From assembly GCF_041435095.1 (NCBI RefSeq), contig NZ_CP108025.1, positions 6,386,001 through 6,450,000 of the forward strand: a stretch of DNA of 64,000 nt. The letters are read 5' to 3'. Position numbers and translations under genes: made by a program. The DNA is from Kitasatospora sp. NBC_00315. Lineage in GTDB: Bacteria > Actinomycetota > Actinomycetes > Streptomycetales > Streptomycetaceae. Positions 23,077 through 31,829 of the stretch are shown one piece after another; the stretch's first letter is position 1, and every line of letters begins with the position of its first letter. A model generated the notes under the pieces. It was given only the letters and a program-made list of their open reading frames with translations. It ran no database searches and was not told the DNA's origin.

Positions 23077-26000
23077 ATGGACAAGCAGGTCCCGCACCAC
23101 ACCAGCCGCCGGGCGGTCCTCGGCGCCGGCCTGGGCCTCACCACCGCGCTGGCGACCCCGCTGGGCTCGCTGCTCGGCCTCGCCGGCTCGGCCTCGGCGG
23201 CCACGCCCGGCGATCCGGACGGCCTGCTCGCCCCGGACGGCCGCGCCGGCGGCTTCCCGCTGGTCGCCGGCGGCAGGGCGGCCCCGATCCTGGTCAGCGC
23301 CGCGGACCATCCCGGCGTGGTGCGGGTCGTCGGCGACCTCCGGACGGACGTCGCGCGGGTCACCGGTGTGCGCCCCCTCGTCGTGCGCGACACAGCGCCG
23401 CGCACCCGCGAGCTGGTCATCGTCGGCACCATCGGCCGCAGTCCGCTGGTCGACGCCCTGGTCGCCGCCGGCCGGCTTGACGTCACCGGCATCGCCGGCC
23501 GCTGGGAGACCTCCCTCCAGGTCGTGGTCGACCGGCCGATGCCGGGCGTCGACCGGGCGCTGGTGATCGCGGGCAGCGACCCGCGCGGCACCATCTACGG
23601 CGCCTACGACCTCTCCCGTGCCATCGGCGTCTCGCCCTGGTACTGGTGGGACGACGTGACCCCGCTCCACCGGGACGAGCTGTACGTACGGCCCGGCCGC
23701 CACAGTCAGGGAACCCCGGCGGTGAAGTACCGCGGATTCTTCGTCAACGACGAGAACCCGGGGCTGGGCACCTGGGCCCCCGCCTTCTTCGGCCCCGGCA
23801 AGGCGCCCGGTTACGAGGGCGGCTTCAACGCCGACTTCTACGCGAAGATCTTCGAGGTGATGCTCCGGCTGCGGGCGAACTACCTGTGGCCGGCCGTCTG
23901 GGGCCGCGCCTTCGCCGAGGACGACCCGCTCAACCACGCCACCGCGAAGGCGTACGGCGTCGTGATGGGCACCTCGCACGAGGCCCCGATGATGCGCGGC
24001 ATCGAGGAGTGGAACCGGCACGCGGTGCCCGCCGTACGCGATGCCGCCGGCACCGTGACCACCCCCGGCCACGATCCCTACGGTGGCACCGGAGAGTGGT
24101 CGTTCCGGCGCAACTCCGCCGCACTGAAGGCGTACTGGGCCGACGGCATCCGCCGGATGACCGACCAGGACTTCGAGGGCGTGGTCACCCTCGGCATGCG
24201 CGGCAACGGCGACGTCGGCCTGCCGGACGGCGACGGCATCGAGCTGATGACCGAGATCATCGCCACCCAGCGGCAGATCCTCGCCGAGGTCAGCGGCCGG
24301 GACGTCACCACCATTCCCCAGGTCTGGACGCTCTACAAGGAGGTCCAGCGCTACTGGGACCGTGGCCTGCGGGTGCCCGACGACGTCACCGTCGTGCTCA
24401 CCGACGACAACTGGGGCAACATCCGCAAGCTGCCCGCCCCCGGCGCCGCACGCACCGGCGGATACGGCCTCTACTACCACTTCGACTACGTCGGGGTGGG
24501 CCGCGACTACAAGTGGGTGGACACCACCTCGCTCCCCAACATGTGGGACCAGCTGCACCAGGCGCACGCCTACGGCAACCACGGCCTCTGGGTCACCAAC
24601 GTCGGTGACCTCAAGGGCAACGAGGCGGCCACCCAGTTCTTCCTCGACTACGCCTGGGCGCCGGACCGCTGGAGCCTGGAGGCCCTCCCCGAGTGGGAAC
24701 GGCGCTACGCCGCGCAGAACTTCGGCGAGGAGCAGGCGCAGGCCGTCGCCGAGGTGCTCGGCACCTACGGACAGCTGCAGTCCCGCCGCAAGCCCGAGCT
24801 GCTGAACCGGCGGATCACCCTGGACCCGGCCAGGGATCCGGCCACGGACTCCTCCGCGATCGTCTACGACGACCAGGCCACCCCCTTCAGCCTCACCGAC
24901 TACCGGGAGCTGGAGCGGGTCACCGAGGACTGGCGCAAGCTCGCCGCCGACGCCGAGGCCATCGCCCGCAGGCTTCCCAGGAGCGGGCAGGACGCCTGGT
25001 ACGAACTGGTCGGCTACGAGATCGCCGCCACCGCCAACCTGTACGAGCTGCGTGAGGCGGGCTTCACCAACCTGCGGTACGCGGCCGAGGGGCGGGCGGG
25101 CACCAACGACCTCGCCGCCGCGGCGGAGGCCCGGCTCGCCGAGGACCGGCAGCTCGCCGACCGCTTCGGCACGGCCGTGGCGGGCGGCAAGTGGAAGGGG
25201 TTCCAGACCCAGCCGCACATCGACTACGGCGACGTGGCGCGCTACGGGCCCAACGCACCCTGGCAGCAGCCCGAGTTGAACAACGTGGCGCTGACCGACG
25301 TGCTCTTCCCCGCCGTGAGGCGGATCGAGCTGCCCGCCGCGGCGGAGATGGGCGTCGCGATCGACGGCTCCGGCGCCTGGTGGCCGCACGAGCAGGGCCC
25401 CGCCGAACTGCCCGTGTTCAGCCCGTACCAGAGCCAACCGGCCCAGTACATCGAGGTCTTCAACCGCGGTGGCAGGGCCTTCGACTACCGGATCGGGACG
25501 GGGGTGTCCTGGCTGAGGGCCGACCGCACCCGGGGCCGGGTCGACCAGCAGGAGCGCGTGACGCTCAGCGTCGACTGGTCGAGGGCCCCCCAGGGCCTCA
25601 CCCACGTCCCGGTGACCGTCTCCGGCCCCGACGGGCGCACGGTGGTGGTGGGGGCGGTGGTCGACAACCGGCGGGTGGCCGCTGCCGAGGGCGCCGGGCC
25701 GGCCGGATTCGTGGAGGCCAACGGGTACGTCTCGATCGAGGCCGAGCACCACTGCGCGGCGGTCGGCGCGGCCGGGATCGGCTGGCAGCGCATCCCGCGC
25801 ATCGGCCGCACCGGCGCCGGCATGGAGCCGATCCCGGTCACCGCGCCCCGGCAGACGCCGGGTGGCGGCAGCCCCCGCCTGGAGTACCAGGTCAGCCTGT
25901 TCACCACCGGCCCGGTCACGGTCTGGGCCTACCTGTCCCCGCGCAACAACGCGCTGGCGAGCGACGGGCTCAAGTACGCCGTCTCCTTCGACGAGGACCC

Positions 26001-26247
26001 GCCGCAGACGGTCAACGTCACCGCGGTGACCGGAGCCGACGACGGCACCATGAATTCGCAGTGGGCGCGCAACACCTCCGACAACGTCAATCTCACCAGC
26101 ACCACGCACCATCTGGCCGCCCCCGGCCCGCACGTGCTGAAGTTCTGGATGGTCGACCCGACGGTGGTGCTGCAGAAGCTGGTGATCGACACCGGTGGCC
26201 TGCGGCCCAGCTACCTCGGCCCGCCGGAGAGCACGCGGCTGGGCTGA
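23077..26247 (+). CDS. Secreted GH115 alpha-glucuronidase
   Basis: The protein has 1056 aa. The twin-arginine signal HTSRRAVLGAGLGLTTALATP with SASAA suggests Tat export. An N-terminal domain (RAAPILVSAADHPGVVRVVGDL, LVIVGTIG) leads into the GH115 core: GTIYGAYDLSRAIGVSPWYWWDDV, YRGFFVNDENPGLGTWAP, LRLRANYLWPAVWGRAF, MGTSHEAPMMRG. A C-terminal beta domain (YVSIEAEHHCAA) completes the typical length. GH115 enzymes remove 4-O-methyl-glucuronic acid side chains from xylan, including internal ones, so this complements the upstream xylanase. GGGAGAG precedes ATG 23077. A terminator follows. Confidence 0.93.
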   Translation: MDKQVPHHTSRRAVLGAGLGLTTALATPLGSLLGLAGSASAATPGDPDGLLAPDGRAGGFPLVAGGRAAPILVSAADHPGVVRVVGDLRTDVARVTGVRPLVVRDTAPRTRELVIVGTIGRSPLVDALVAAGRLDVTGIAGRWETSLQVVVDRPMPGVDRALVIAGSDPRGTIYGAYDLSRAIGVSPWYWWDDVTPLHRDELYVRPGRHSQGTPAVKYRGFFVNDENPGLGTWAPAFFGPGKAPGYEGGFNADFYAKIFEVMLRLRANYLWPAVWGRAFAEDDPLNHATAKAYGVVMGTSHEAPMMRGIEEWNRHAVPAVRDAAGTVTTPGHDPYGGTGEWSFRRNSAALKAYWADGIRRMTDQDFEGVVTLGMRGNGDVGLPDGDGIELMTEIIATQRQILAEVSGRDVTTIPQVWTLYKEVQRYWDRGLRVPDDVTVVLTDDNWGNIRKLPAPGAARTGGYGLYYHFDYVGVGRDYKWVDTTSLPNMWDQLHQAHAYGNHGLWVTNVGDLKGNEAATQFFLDYAWAPDRWSLEALPEWERRYAAQNFGEEQAQAVAEVLGTYGQLQSRRKPELLNRRITLDPARDPATDSSAIVYDDQATPFSLTDYRELERVTEDWRKLAADAEAIARRLPRSGQDAWYELVGYEIAATANLYELREAGFTNLRYAAEGRAGTNDLAAAAEARLAEDRQLADRFGTAVAGGKWKGFQTQPHIDYGDVARYGPNAPWQQPELNNVALTDVLFPAVRRIELPAAAEMGVAIDGSGAWWPHEQGPAELPVFSPYQSQPAQYIEVFNRGGRAFDYRIGTGVSWLRADRTRGRVDQQERVTLSVDWSRAPQGLTHVPVTVSGPDGRTVVVGAVVDNRRVAAAEGAGPAGFVEANGYVSIEAEHHCAAVGAAGIGWQRIPRIGRTGAGMEPIPVTAPRQTPGGGSPRLEYQVSLFTTGPVTVWAYLSPRNNALASDGLKYAVSFDEDPPQTVNVTAVTGADDGTMNSQWARNTSDNVNLTSTTHHLAAPGPHVLKFWMVDPTVVLQKLVIDTGGLRPSYLGPPESTRLG

Positions 26248-26275
26248 GCGGCCCGCCGGCCCGGCCCTCGCCCTC

Positions 26276-26315
26276 GCCCTCGCCGTCGCCCCGCAGGCCG
26301 GGCGACGGCGAGGGC
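26276..26315 (+). terminator. GH115 terminator
   Basis: Sixteen-base perfect arms (26276-26291, 26300-26315) enclose an 8-nt loop, 29 bp after the stop. Confidence 0.85.
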
Positions 26316-26356
26316 CCCAGGCGGGGAGCCCGTCTCGGCATCGGCCGGGGCACACG

Positions 26357-27031
26357 TCACCGGGCCGCGCCGGCCAACCCCGCCTCGGGCCGGGGCACCG
26401 CCGCCCGGTACGCGAACCGGGGCAGCAGCAGCTGGGTGAGCGGCCCGACCACGAGCGCGTAGAGCACCGTACCGAGGCCGACTCCGCCGCCGAGCAGCCA
26501 GCCCAGGGCGAGGACCGTCAGCTCGATCGCGGTCCGGACGGACCGCAGGGAGCGCCCGGTGTTGGCAGCGGCCCCCGTCATCAGCCCGTCGCGCGGCCCG
26601 GGGCCGAAGCGCGCCCCGACGTAGACGGCGATGGACAGCGCGTTGAGGGCGATGCCGGCCACCAGCAGGACGAGCCGGGCGGCGAGCCCCAGGTGGTGCG
26701 GGAGCAGGAGCAGCCCGAGGTCCGAGGAGAGCGCCAGCACCACGATGTTGGCGAAGGTGCCGAGGGTCGGCCGCTGCCGCAACGGGATCCAGCACAGCAG
26801 GACGAGCGCACCCAGCGCGGCACTGGTCGCGCCGAAACTGAGCGGGGTGTGGTCGGCCAGACCCTCGGTCAGCACGCTCCAGGGATTGACGCCCAGCCCG
26901 GCGCGGACCATGAGCGACAGGCTGAAGCCGTACAGCCCGAGGCCGGCGAAGAGCTGCGGCAGCCTGCGCAGCGGTCGCTCGCCCGCCGGGAGGTAGCCGA
27001 GCGGCGGCAGGGGGCGGGGGGTACGGGCCAT
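26357..27031 (-). CDS. yczE: YczE-family membrane protein
   Basis: The protein has 224 aa and about six membrane segments. LFAGLGLYGFSLSLMVRAGLGVNPWSVLTEGLA and GARFGPGPRDGLMTGAA are diagnostic of the YczE/YyaS/YitT-like group. ATG 27031 follows AGGAGCACC. In Bacillus and elsewhere yczE pairs with a MocR regulator (YczR); here too a MocR-type gene is divergent. Function is unproven; a transport role is likely. Confidence 0.88.
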   Translation of the reverse strand: MARTPRPLPPLGYLPAGERPLRRLPQLFAGLGLYGFSLSLMVRAGLGVNPWSVLTEGLADHTPLSFGATSAALGALVLLCWIPLRQRPTLGTFANIVVLALSSDLGLLLLPHHLGLAARLVLLVAGIALNALSIAVYVGARFGPGPRDGLMTGAAANTGRSLRSVRTAIELTVLALGWLLGGGVGLGTVLYALVVGPLTQLLLPRFAYRAAVPRPEAGLAGAAR

Positions 27032-27049
27032 CGGGTGCTCCTGGATGCG

Positions 27050-27076
27050 TGCGGTGGGTGCGGTGGGTGCGGTGGG
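27050..27076. repeat. 9-bp tandem repeat
   Basis: Three exact copies of TGCGGTGGG sit in the yczE leader, with a further copy at 27086; most of the 160-bp divergent region left of the MocR dyad is this low-complexity sequence. Confidence 0.8.
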
Positions 27077-27158
27077 TGGGGCGGATGCGGTGGGAGCGGG
27101 GGCCGCCGCTGCCGGGGTCCGCTCCGGCCCGACGCTAGGCGGCGGCGTGCTCGGCGTC

Positions 27159-27186
27159 CTGGTCCACTTCGGGCAGACTGGACCAG
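27159..27186. promoter_or_regulatory. Large dyad at the MocR gene start
   Basis: CTGGTCCA and TGGACCAG are perfect 8-bp arms separated by 12 bp. The right arm touches the MocR start codons (GTG 27186 / ATG 27192), so binding would block both transcription and early elongation. Confidence 0.65.
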
Positions 27187-27191
27187 TGCGG

Positions 27192-28559
27192 ATGGGTGTG
27201 GAGCAACTGGTCAGGGCCCTCGGCGCGTGGCAGAGCGCCGGCGTGCCGCTCGTCGACGCGCTGGACGGCGCCCTGCGGGAGGCCGTCCTGGACGGGCGGC
27301 TGCGGGTCGGCGGCGCACTGCCCGCCGAGCGCCGGATCGCCGAGGGCCTCGGCGTCAGCCGGGGCACGGTGGTGGCCGCGTTGGCCCGGCTGCGGGAGAG
27401 CGGCTGGGTGCGCACCCGGCACGGCGGTGCCAGCACCGTGCAGCTCCCGCCCCAGGCGGCCGAGCGGATCGCCCCCCTCTCGGCGGACGGCAGCGGCGGC
27501 TCGATCGATCTGCGCCGGGCCGTACCGGCCGCCCCGCGGGCCGGCTATCTCGCCGCCTCCGTCCGGGCACTGGAGCGGGCCGGCCCCGCGCTGGCCCAGG
27601 GCGGCCGGTCGGGCGCCGGCCTGCCCGAGCTGCGGGCGTCGATCGCGCGGCGCTACACCCGCGAGGGGCTGGCGACCAGGCCGGAGCAGATCCTGGTCAC
27701 CTCGGGCGCCCGGGCCGCGCTCGCCCTGCTGGCCGCGCACCTGCGCCCCCGGGTCGCCGCGGTCGAGAACCCGACCTACCCCCGGGCGCTCGCCCTCCTG
27801 CGCGGGGCCGGGGCCCGGCCGGTGGGCCTGCGGGTCACCACCGGGGGCTGGGATCCGGACCAGCTGCGGGCCGCCCTCGCCGCCGCGCACGGCGGACTGG
27901 CCTACCTGGTCCCGGACTTCCAGAACCCGACGGGGGCACTGATGGACGCCGCCACCCGGCGGGACGTCGCCGCGGCCGCAGCCGAGCACCGGGTCACGGT
28001 GGTGGCCGACGAGACCCTGCGCGACCTGCATCTGGAGGATCCGGCGCGGCTGCCGCCGCGGATCCGGCGCGCCGTCCTGGTCGGATCGGTCAGCAAGGCG
28101 ATCTGGGCCGGTCTGCGGGTGGGCTGGATCCGCGCGCCCGAAGCGGCCCTGGTCGGCGAACTCCTGCACCACCCGCTCAGCGAACCGCTCTCCGCGCCGC
28201 CGATGGAGCAGCTGGTCGCGGTCGAGCTGCTGGACGAGCTGGACCCCCTGCTGGAGCGGCGCCGTGCCGAACTGCGCGCCCAGCGTGACCACCTCGCCGG
28301 CCGGCTGGCCGGGGACGGCCGGTGGGATTTCACGGTGCCGCAGGGTGGTCTCGTGCTGTGGTTGCGGCTGAACGGCATGCGGGCCGACGCCGTCACCGCC
28401 CGGGCGAGCGCGGCGGGGCTCCACCTCGCCCCGGGGCAGGGCTTCGCCGTCGACGGCACGCTCGGCCGCTACCTGCGGGTGCCGTACACTCCGCCGCCGG
28501 CCACCCTCGACCGGATCGCGGCGATCCTGGACGAGGCCTGCGGCCCGCTGCCCGGTTAG
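27192..28559 (+). CDS. MocR/YczR-type GntR-aminotransferase regulator
   Basis: The protein has 455 aa. An N-terminal GntR winged helix (ALREAVLDGRLRVGGALPAERRIAEGLGVSRGTVVAALARLRESGWV) is fused to an aminotransferase-like domain. This contains VPDFQNPTGALMD, VVADETLRDLHLE and the PLP-lysine block GSVSKAIWAGLRVGW. MocR proteins use PLP as effector rather than for catalysis. It is divergent from yczE and probably controls it through the dyad over its own start. GTG 27186 (two codons earlier) is an alternative start. Confidence 0.9.
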   Translation: MGVEQLVRALGAWQSAGVPLVDALDGALREAVLDGRLRVGGALPAERRIAEGLGVSRGTVVAALARLRESGWVRTRHGGASTVQLPPQAAERIAPLSADGSGGSIDLRRAVPAAPRAGYLAASVRALERAGPALAQGGRSGAGLPELRASIARRYTREGLATRPEQILVTSGARAALALLAAHLRPRVAAVENPTYPRALALLRGAGARPVGLRVTTGGWDPDQLRAALAAAHGGLAYLVPDFQNPTGALMDAATRRDVAAAAAEHRVTVVADETLRDLHLEDPARLPPRIRRAVLVGSVSKAIWAGLRVGWIRAPEAALVGELLHHPLSEPLSAPPMEQLVAVELLDELDPLLERRRAELRAQRDHLAGRLAGDGRWDFTVPQGGLVLWLRLNGMRADAVTARASAAGLHLAPGQGFAVDGTLGRYLRVPYTPPPATLDRIAAILDEACGPLPG

Positions 28560-28571
28560 ACCGCACGACGC

Positions 28572-28616
28572 CCTGGCACCAGGTGTCATACCGGGCACTC
28601 CTGTGGAGACTCTCCA
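28572..28616. promoter_or_regulatory. Two dyads upstream of the ketosynthase
   Basis: CCTGG-CA-CCAGG (28572-28583) and TGGAGA-C-TCTCCA (28604-28616) lie in the 191-bp gap before the ketosynthase. They may be operators or, for the first, part of the MocR-gene terminator. Confidence 0.4.
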
Positions 28617-28750
28617 ACAACCCGCCCCGAAGTCGATCACGGACGGCAGGTGATGGGCTGTCACTGCCCTGGCAGAGTCGCAGATGTCCACAGCACCGCC
28701 CCGACGACCAGTGGGGACGTGTGTGACTTCACCACAAGGGAGAGCACCCG

Positions 28751-29974
28751 ATGACCGTCGCAGACACCACCGTCGTGGTCACCGGCCTCGGCGCCACCAC
28801 CCCCCTCGGCGGGGACGTCCCCTCGACCTGGGCCGCGATGCTGGCCGGCGAGTCGGGCATCACCGCGATCGAGGAGGAGTGGGCCGCCGGCCTGCCGGTC
28901 CGGATCGCGGCCCGGCTGCGGGTCGACCCGGCCGGGGTCCTGGACCGCGTGCAGGCCCGCCGGATGGACCGCTGCGAGCAGATCGCCCTGATCGCCGCCC
29001 GCGAGGCCTGGGCCGACGCCGGCCGCCCCGAGGTCGACCCGGAACGTCTGGCGGTGGTCGTCGGCACCGGTACGGGCGGCGCGTTGAGCATGCTCGGGCA
29101 GGACGACGTCCTGGAGACCTCCGGCGTACGCAGGGTCTCCCCGCACACCGTCCCGATGCTGATGGCGAACGGGCCGGCCGCCTGGGTCAGCATCGAACTG
29201 GGCGCCCGGGGCGGCGCCCACACGCCCGTCAGCGCCTGTGCCTCCGGCGCCGAGGCGATCGCCCTCGGCCTGGACCTGATCCGGCTGGGCCGGGCCGACG
29301 TGGTGGTCGCCGGCGGCAGCGAGGCCTGCATCCACCCGCTCCCGTTGGCCGGGTTCGCCCAGGCCAGGGTCCACTCCACCCGCAACGACGCGCCCCGGGC
29401 GGCCTCCCGGCCGTTCGACGCGGCCCGGGACGGCTTCGTCATCGGCGAGGGCGCCGCGCTCGTCGTCCTGGAGTGCGCCGAGTTCGCCGCCGCCCGCGCC
29501 GCCCGCCCGTACGCGCAACTGGCCGGTGCCGGGCTGACCTCCGACGCGCACCACATCACCGCCGCCCACCCGGCCGGTCAGGTCCGCGCGATGCGTCTCG
29601 CGCTGGCGAGCGCCGGACTCGCCCCGACGGACGTGGCGCAGGTGCACGCCCACGCCACCGCGACCCTCCGGGGGGACCTCACCGAGGCCGAATCGGTCGC
29701 CGAGGCGATCGGCCGCCACCCCGCCGTCACCGCCACCAAGTCGATGACCGGTCATCTCTTCGGCGCGGCGGGCTCGCTCGGGGCGGTGACCGCCGTGCTC
29801 GCGCTGCGCGACCGCCTCCTGCCCGCCACCCGCAACCTGGAGCGGCTCGACCCGGGGGTGAAGCTGGACGTCGTCACCGGCGCGACGCGCGAGGTGGCCC
29901 CTGGGGCTGCGCTCACCAACGCCTTCGGTTTCGGCGGGCACAACGCGTCACTCCTGTTCGCCGCGCTCTCCTGA
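28751..29974 (+). CDS. Stand-alone beta-ketoacyl-ACP synthase (FabF-like)
   Basis: The protein has 407 aa. The thiolase-fold active site is complete: nucleophile C163 in VSACASGAEA, H299 in VHAHATATLRGD, K328 in TKSMTGH and H333 in GHLFGAAG. The first His motif differs from the usual NAHGTST by Ala/Thr changes, so the protein is a divergent FabF relative. It would condense malonyl-ACP with an acyl primer. No ACP, ketoreductase or acyltransferase gene is nearby, so the pathway is unknown. GGGAGAGCACCCG precedes the ATG. A terminator follows. Confidence 0.9.
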   Translation: MTVADTTVVVTGLGATTPLGGDVPSTWAAMLAGESGITAIEEEWAAGLPVRIAARLRVDPAGVLDRVQARRMDRCEQIALIAAREAWADAGRPEVDPERLAVVVGTGTGGALSMLGQDDVLETSGVRRVSPHTVPMLMANGPAAWVSIELGARGGAHTPVSACASGAEAIALGLDLIRLGRADVVVAGGSEACIHPLPLAGFAQARVHSTRNDAPRAASRPFDAARDGFVIGEGAALVVLECAEFAAARAARPYAQLAGAGLTSDAHHITAAHPAGQVRAMRLALASAGLAPTDVAQVHAHATATLRGDLTEAESVAEAIGRHPAVTATKSMTGHLFGAAGSLGAVTAVLALRDRLLPATRNLERLDPGVKLDVVTGATREVAPGAALTNAFGFGGHNASLLFAALS

Positions 29975-30033
29975 GCGCGGCGGCCGTCTCCCGGCGCGGG
30001 CCCCCGGGCGGGCGTCGGGAGGGCGCCGGCCAG

Positions 30034-30066
30034 GTGGCGGGCCGGGCCGCGAACCCGGCCCGCCAC
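30034..30066 (+). terminator. Ketosynthase terminator
   Basis: Thirteen-base perfect arms GTGGCGGGCCGGG and CCCGGCCCGCCAC around a 7-nt loop, 59 bp after the stop. Confidence 0.82.
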
Positions 30067-30167
30067 GGTACGGGCCCGCACCGCCGGTCCCCGGGCTGAC
30101 CCGGAGACCTCCGGGTCGGTGCCTGTAGAGTCGCTCGGCATCGGACACCGCGCACCCTGGGGGATCA

Positions 30168-31250
30168 GTGCCGGAAGGCCTGCTCGTGCACCTCGTCGAT
30201 CAGTTCGTCACCCGCCGCGAGCAGGTGGCGACCTGGGGACTGTCCTACCTCGCCCGCGAGTACGCCGCCGTCCGGCAGGTGCTCGGGGCCCTGTCGGAGG
30301 TCGCCCCCGCCGACCGCGACGCCCTGGTGTACCGCTCGGAGGGGCAGGACCAGGACGCCCTCGGCCGCCCGGATCTGGTCGGCGAGTACGGCGGGAGACG
30401 CTGGGTCACGGTGGAGGGCAAGTTCTGGGCCAGGCTGACCCCCGCGCAGCCCTGCCGCTACCTCGACGGCGTGGTGGAGGGCGGGGTGGTGCTGTTCCTC
30501 TGCCCGAGCTCCCGGATCGAGCCGCTCTGTGACGAACTCGCCCGGCGGGTGAGGTCGGAGGGCCTCGGCTACGACGACTTCGCCCCGGACGGCACCGGCC
30601 TGCACGTGCTGACCACCGCCGGATCCCGCCACCTGGTCGTCACCTCCTGGCCCGTCCTCCTGCGGCGGATCAGGGAGAGCCCCGGGGCGGCCGGCCGGTT
30701 GGACTACGAGATCGAGCAACTGGAGGGCCTGGTAGGCCGCTTGGAGAGCGAACTGGTGGAGTGGTCACGCGCCGGACTGGAGCAGGGCGTCAGCCGCGAC
30801 AGCTTCCGCAAGGCCGTCACGACGGCCGGGCTGCTCTTCGAGGGTCTCGACCGGGACGTGCGGCTCACCCGGGACGGCTCGGCGAAGTGGGTCGACCAGA
30901 AGGGGGTGTACTACCGCGCCCGGTACGTCGTGAACCCGGCGGTGCGGTTCTACGCCGGGTTCGAGCCCGAGCGCTGGTCGTCCGGGCTTCCCACCCCGCT
31001 GACCTTCGGCATCTGGCGCGACGACGTCCCCGCCGAGGCGCGGCCGCAGGTGTACCGCGCCTACGCCGGGGCCGTCCGCCGGATCTGGGCCCGATCCGAC
31101 TTCCCCCGGCTGGAGTTCACGCCGGCGCCCGAGGCGGCCCGGTGGTGGTGGGGCCCGGTGCCCGTCGCGGCCGACCGCCCGGCGGACGAGACCAGGGCCC
31201 TGCTCACCGACGTACTGGACGAGCTGATCGACGCGGTGGCGAAGGTCTGA
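30168..31250 (+). CDS. Orphan protein with a PD-(D/E)XK nuclease-like domain
   Basis: The protein has 360 aa. In the N-terminal 120 residues, GRPDLVGEY (D69) followed after 13 residues by VTVEGKFWA (E83, K85) is the D-(X)n-E-X-K pattern of PD-(D/E)XK nucleases, with TPAQPCRYLD as a possible downstream QxxxY-like element. A middle coiled segment (YEIEQLEGLVGRLESELVEW) leads to a C-terminal domain with KWVDQKGVYYRARYVV and LTFGIWRDDVP that I cannot assign. The GTG start at 30168 is supported by GGGGG upstream. The gene stands alone; a defence or repair role is possible but unproven. Confidence 0.72.
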   Translation: MPEGLLVHLVDQFVTRREQVATWGLSYLAREYAAVRQVLGALSEVAPADRDALVYRSEGQDQDALGRPDLVGEYGGRRWVTVEGKFWARLTPAQPCRYLDGVVEGGVVLFLCPSSRIEPLCDELARRVRSEGLGYDDFAPDGTGLHVLTTAGSRHLVVTSWPVLLRRIRESPGAAGRLDYEIEQLEGLVGRLESELVEWSRAGLEQGVSRDSFRKAVTTAGLLFEGLDRDVRLTRDGSAKWVDQKGVYYRARYVVNPAVRFYAGFEPERWSSGLPTPLTFGIWRDDVPAEARPQVYRAYAGAVRRIWARSDFPRLEFTPAPEAARWWWGPVPVAADRPADETRALLTDVLDELIDAVAKV

Positions 31251-31325
31251 GCGCGTGCGGCTGCCGCCCGGCGGCGCCCCGCCGCCGTCCGCCGGTGACC
31301 GGCCGCCGTCCGCAGGGCCCCCGTT

Positions 31326-31368
31326 GCCGTCCGCCGGGGTGCGGGCCGGACGGACGGCGGCGGACGGC
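31326..31368. terminator. Hairpin between convergent genes
   Basis: GCCGTCCGCCG (31326-31336) pairs with CGGCGGACGGC (31358-31368) across a 21-nt loop, between the nuclease-like gene and the SUKH immunity gene. Confidence 0.45.
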
Positions 31369-31376
31369 AGTCGGAC

Positions 31377-31829
31377 TCAGAAGAACGTCATGTCCCAGTC
31401 ACCGGTGATCAGGGCCTGGAGGGACGGCGCGAAGCCGTTGGCGACGCGCTGGACACCGGCGTCCCCGGCGATCAGGATGTCGCCGTTCTCGGCCAGCAGC
31501 ACCCAGTCCTCCGTGGAGGAGGTGACGCCGACCGGGAGGACCGGCTCCCCGATGCGCTTGGCGTAGATCCGCGCACTGCGGACCGGCATGTCCAGTGCCT
31601 GCTCGACCGAGGTGGTGAGTTCGACCTCCCACTGCCGGAACATCCAGGTCACCGTGAGCTCGCCGTAGTTCTCCAGGAACTCCCGGAGCCGGGGCGTGAC
31701 CTCGTACCCGGCCTCGGCGTACCGCCGGCAGGCGTCCTCGACGTCCAGCGGGCCGACCTCGAACCGCTGCGCCCCGGTGAGGGTGTCGCGCAGGCGGTCG
31801 AGCTCCGGCCGCTCGGGGGAGGCGCTCAT
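31377..31829 (-). CDS. SUKH-3-type immunity protein
   Basis: The protein has 150 aa. VTPRLREFLENYGELTVTW, AKRIGEPVLPVGVTSSTEDWVLLAENGDILIAGDAGVQRVANGF and the end SLQALITGDWDM fit SUKH-3 immunity proteins of polymorphic toxin systems. ATG 31827-31829 overlaps the toxin stop (ATGA), so toxin and antidote are translationally coupled. It should bind the C-terminal deaminase-like domain of the RHS protein and protect the producer and its kin. Confidence 0.85.
   Translation of the reverse strand: MSASPERPELDRLRDTLTGAQRFEVGPLDVEDACRRYAEAGYEVTPRLREFLENYGELTVTWMFRQWEVELTTSVEQALDMPVRSARIYAKRIGEPVLPVGVTSSTEDWVLLAENGDILIAGDAGVQRVANGFAPSLQALITGDWDMTFF

Noticed and set aside
23017..26355. 1112-codon antisense frame over the GH115 gene
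   Set aside because: It mirrors the GC-rich codon pattern of the real gene and shows no domain.
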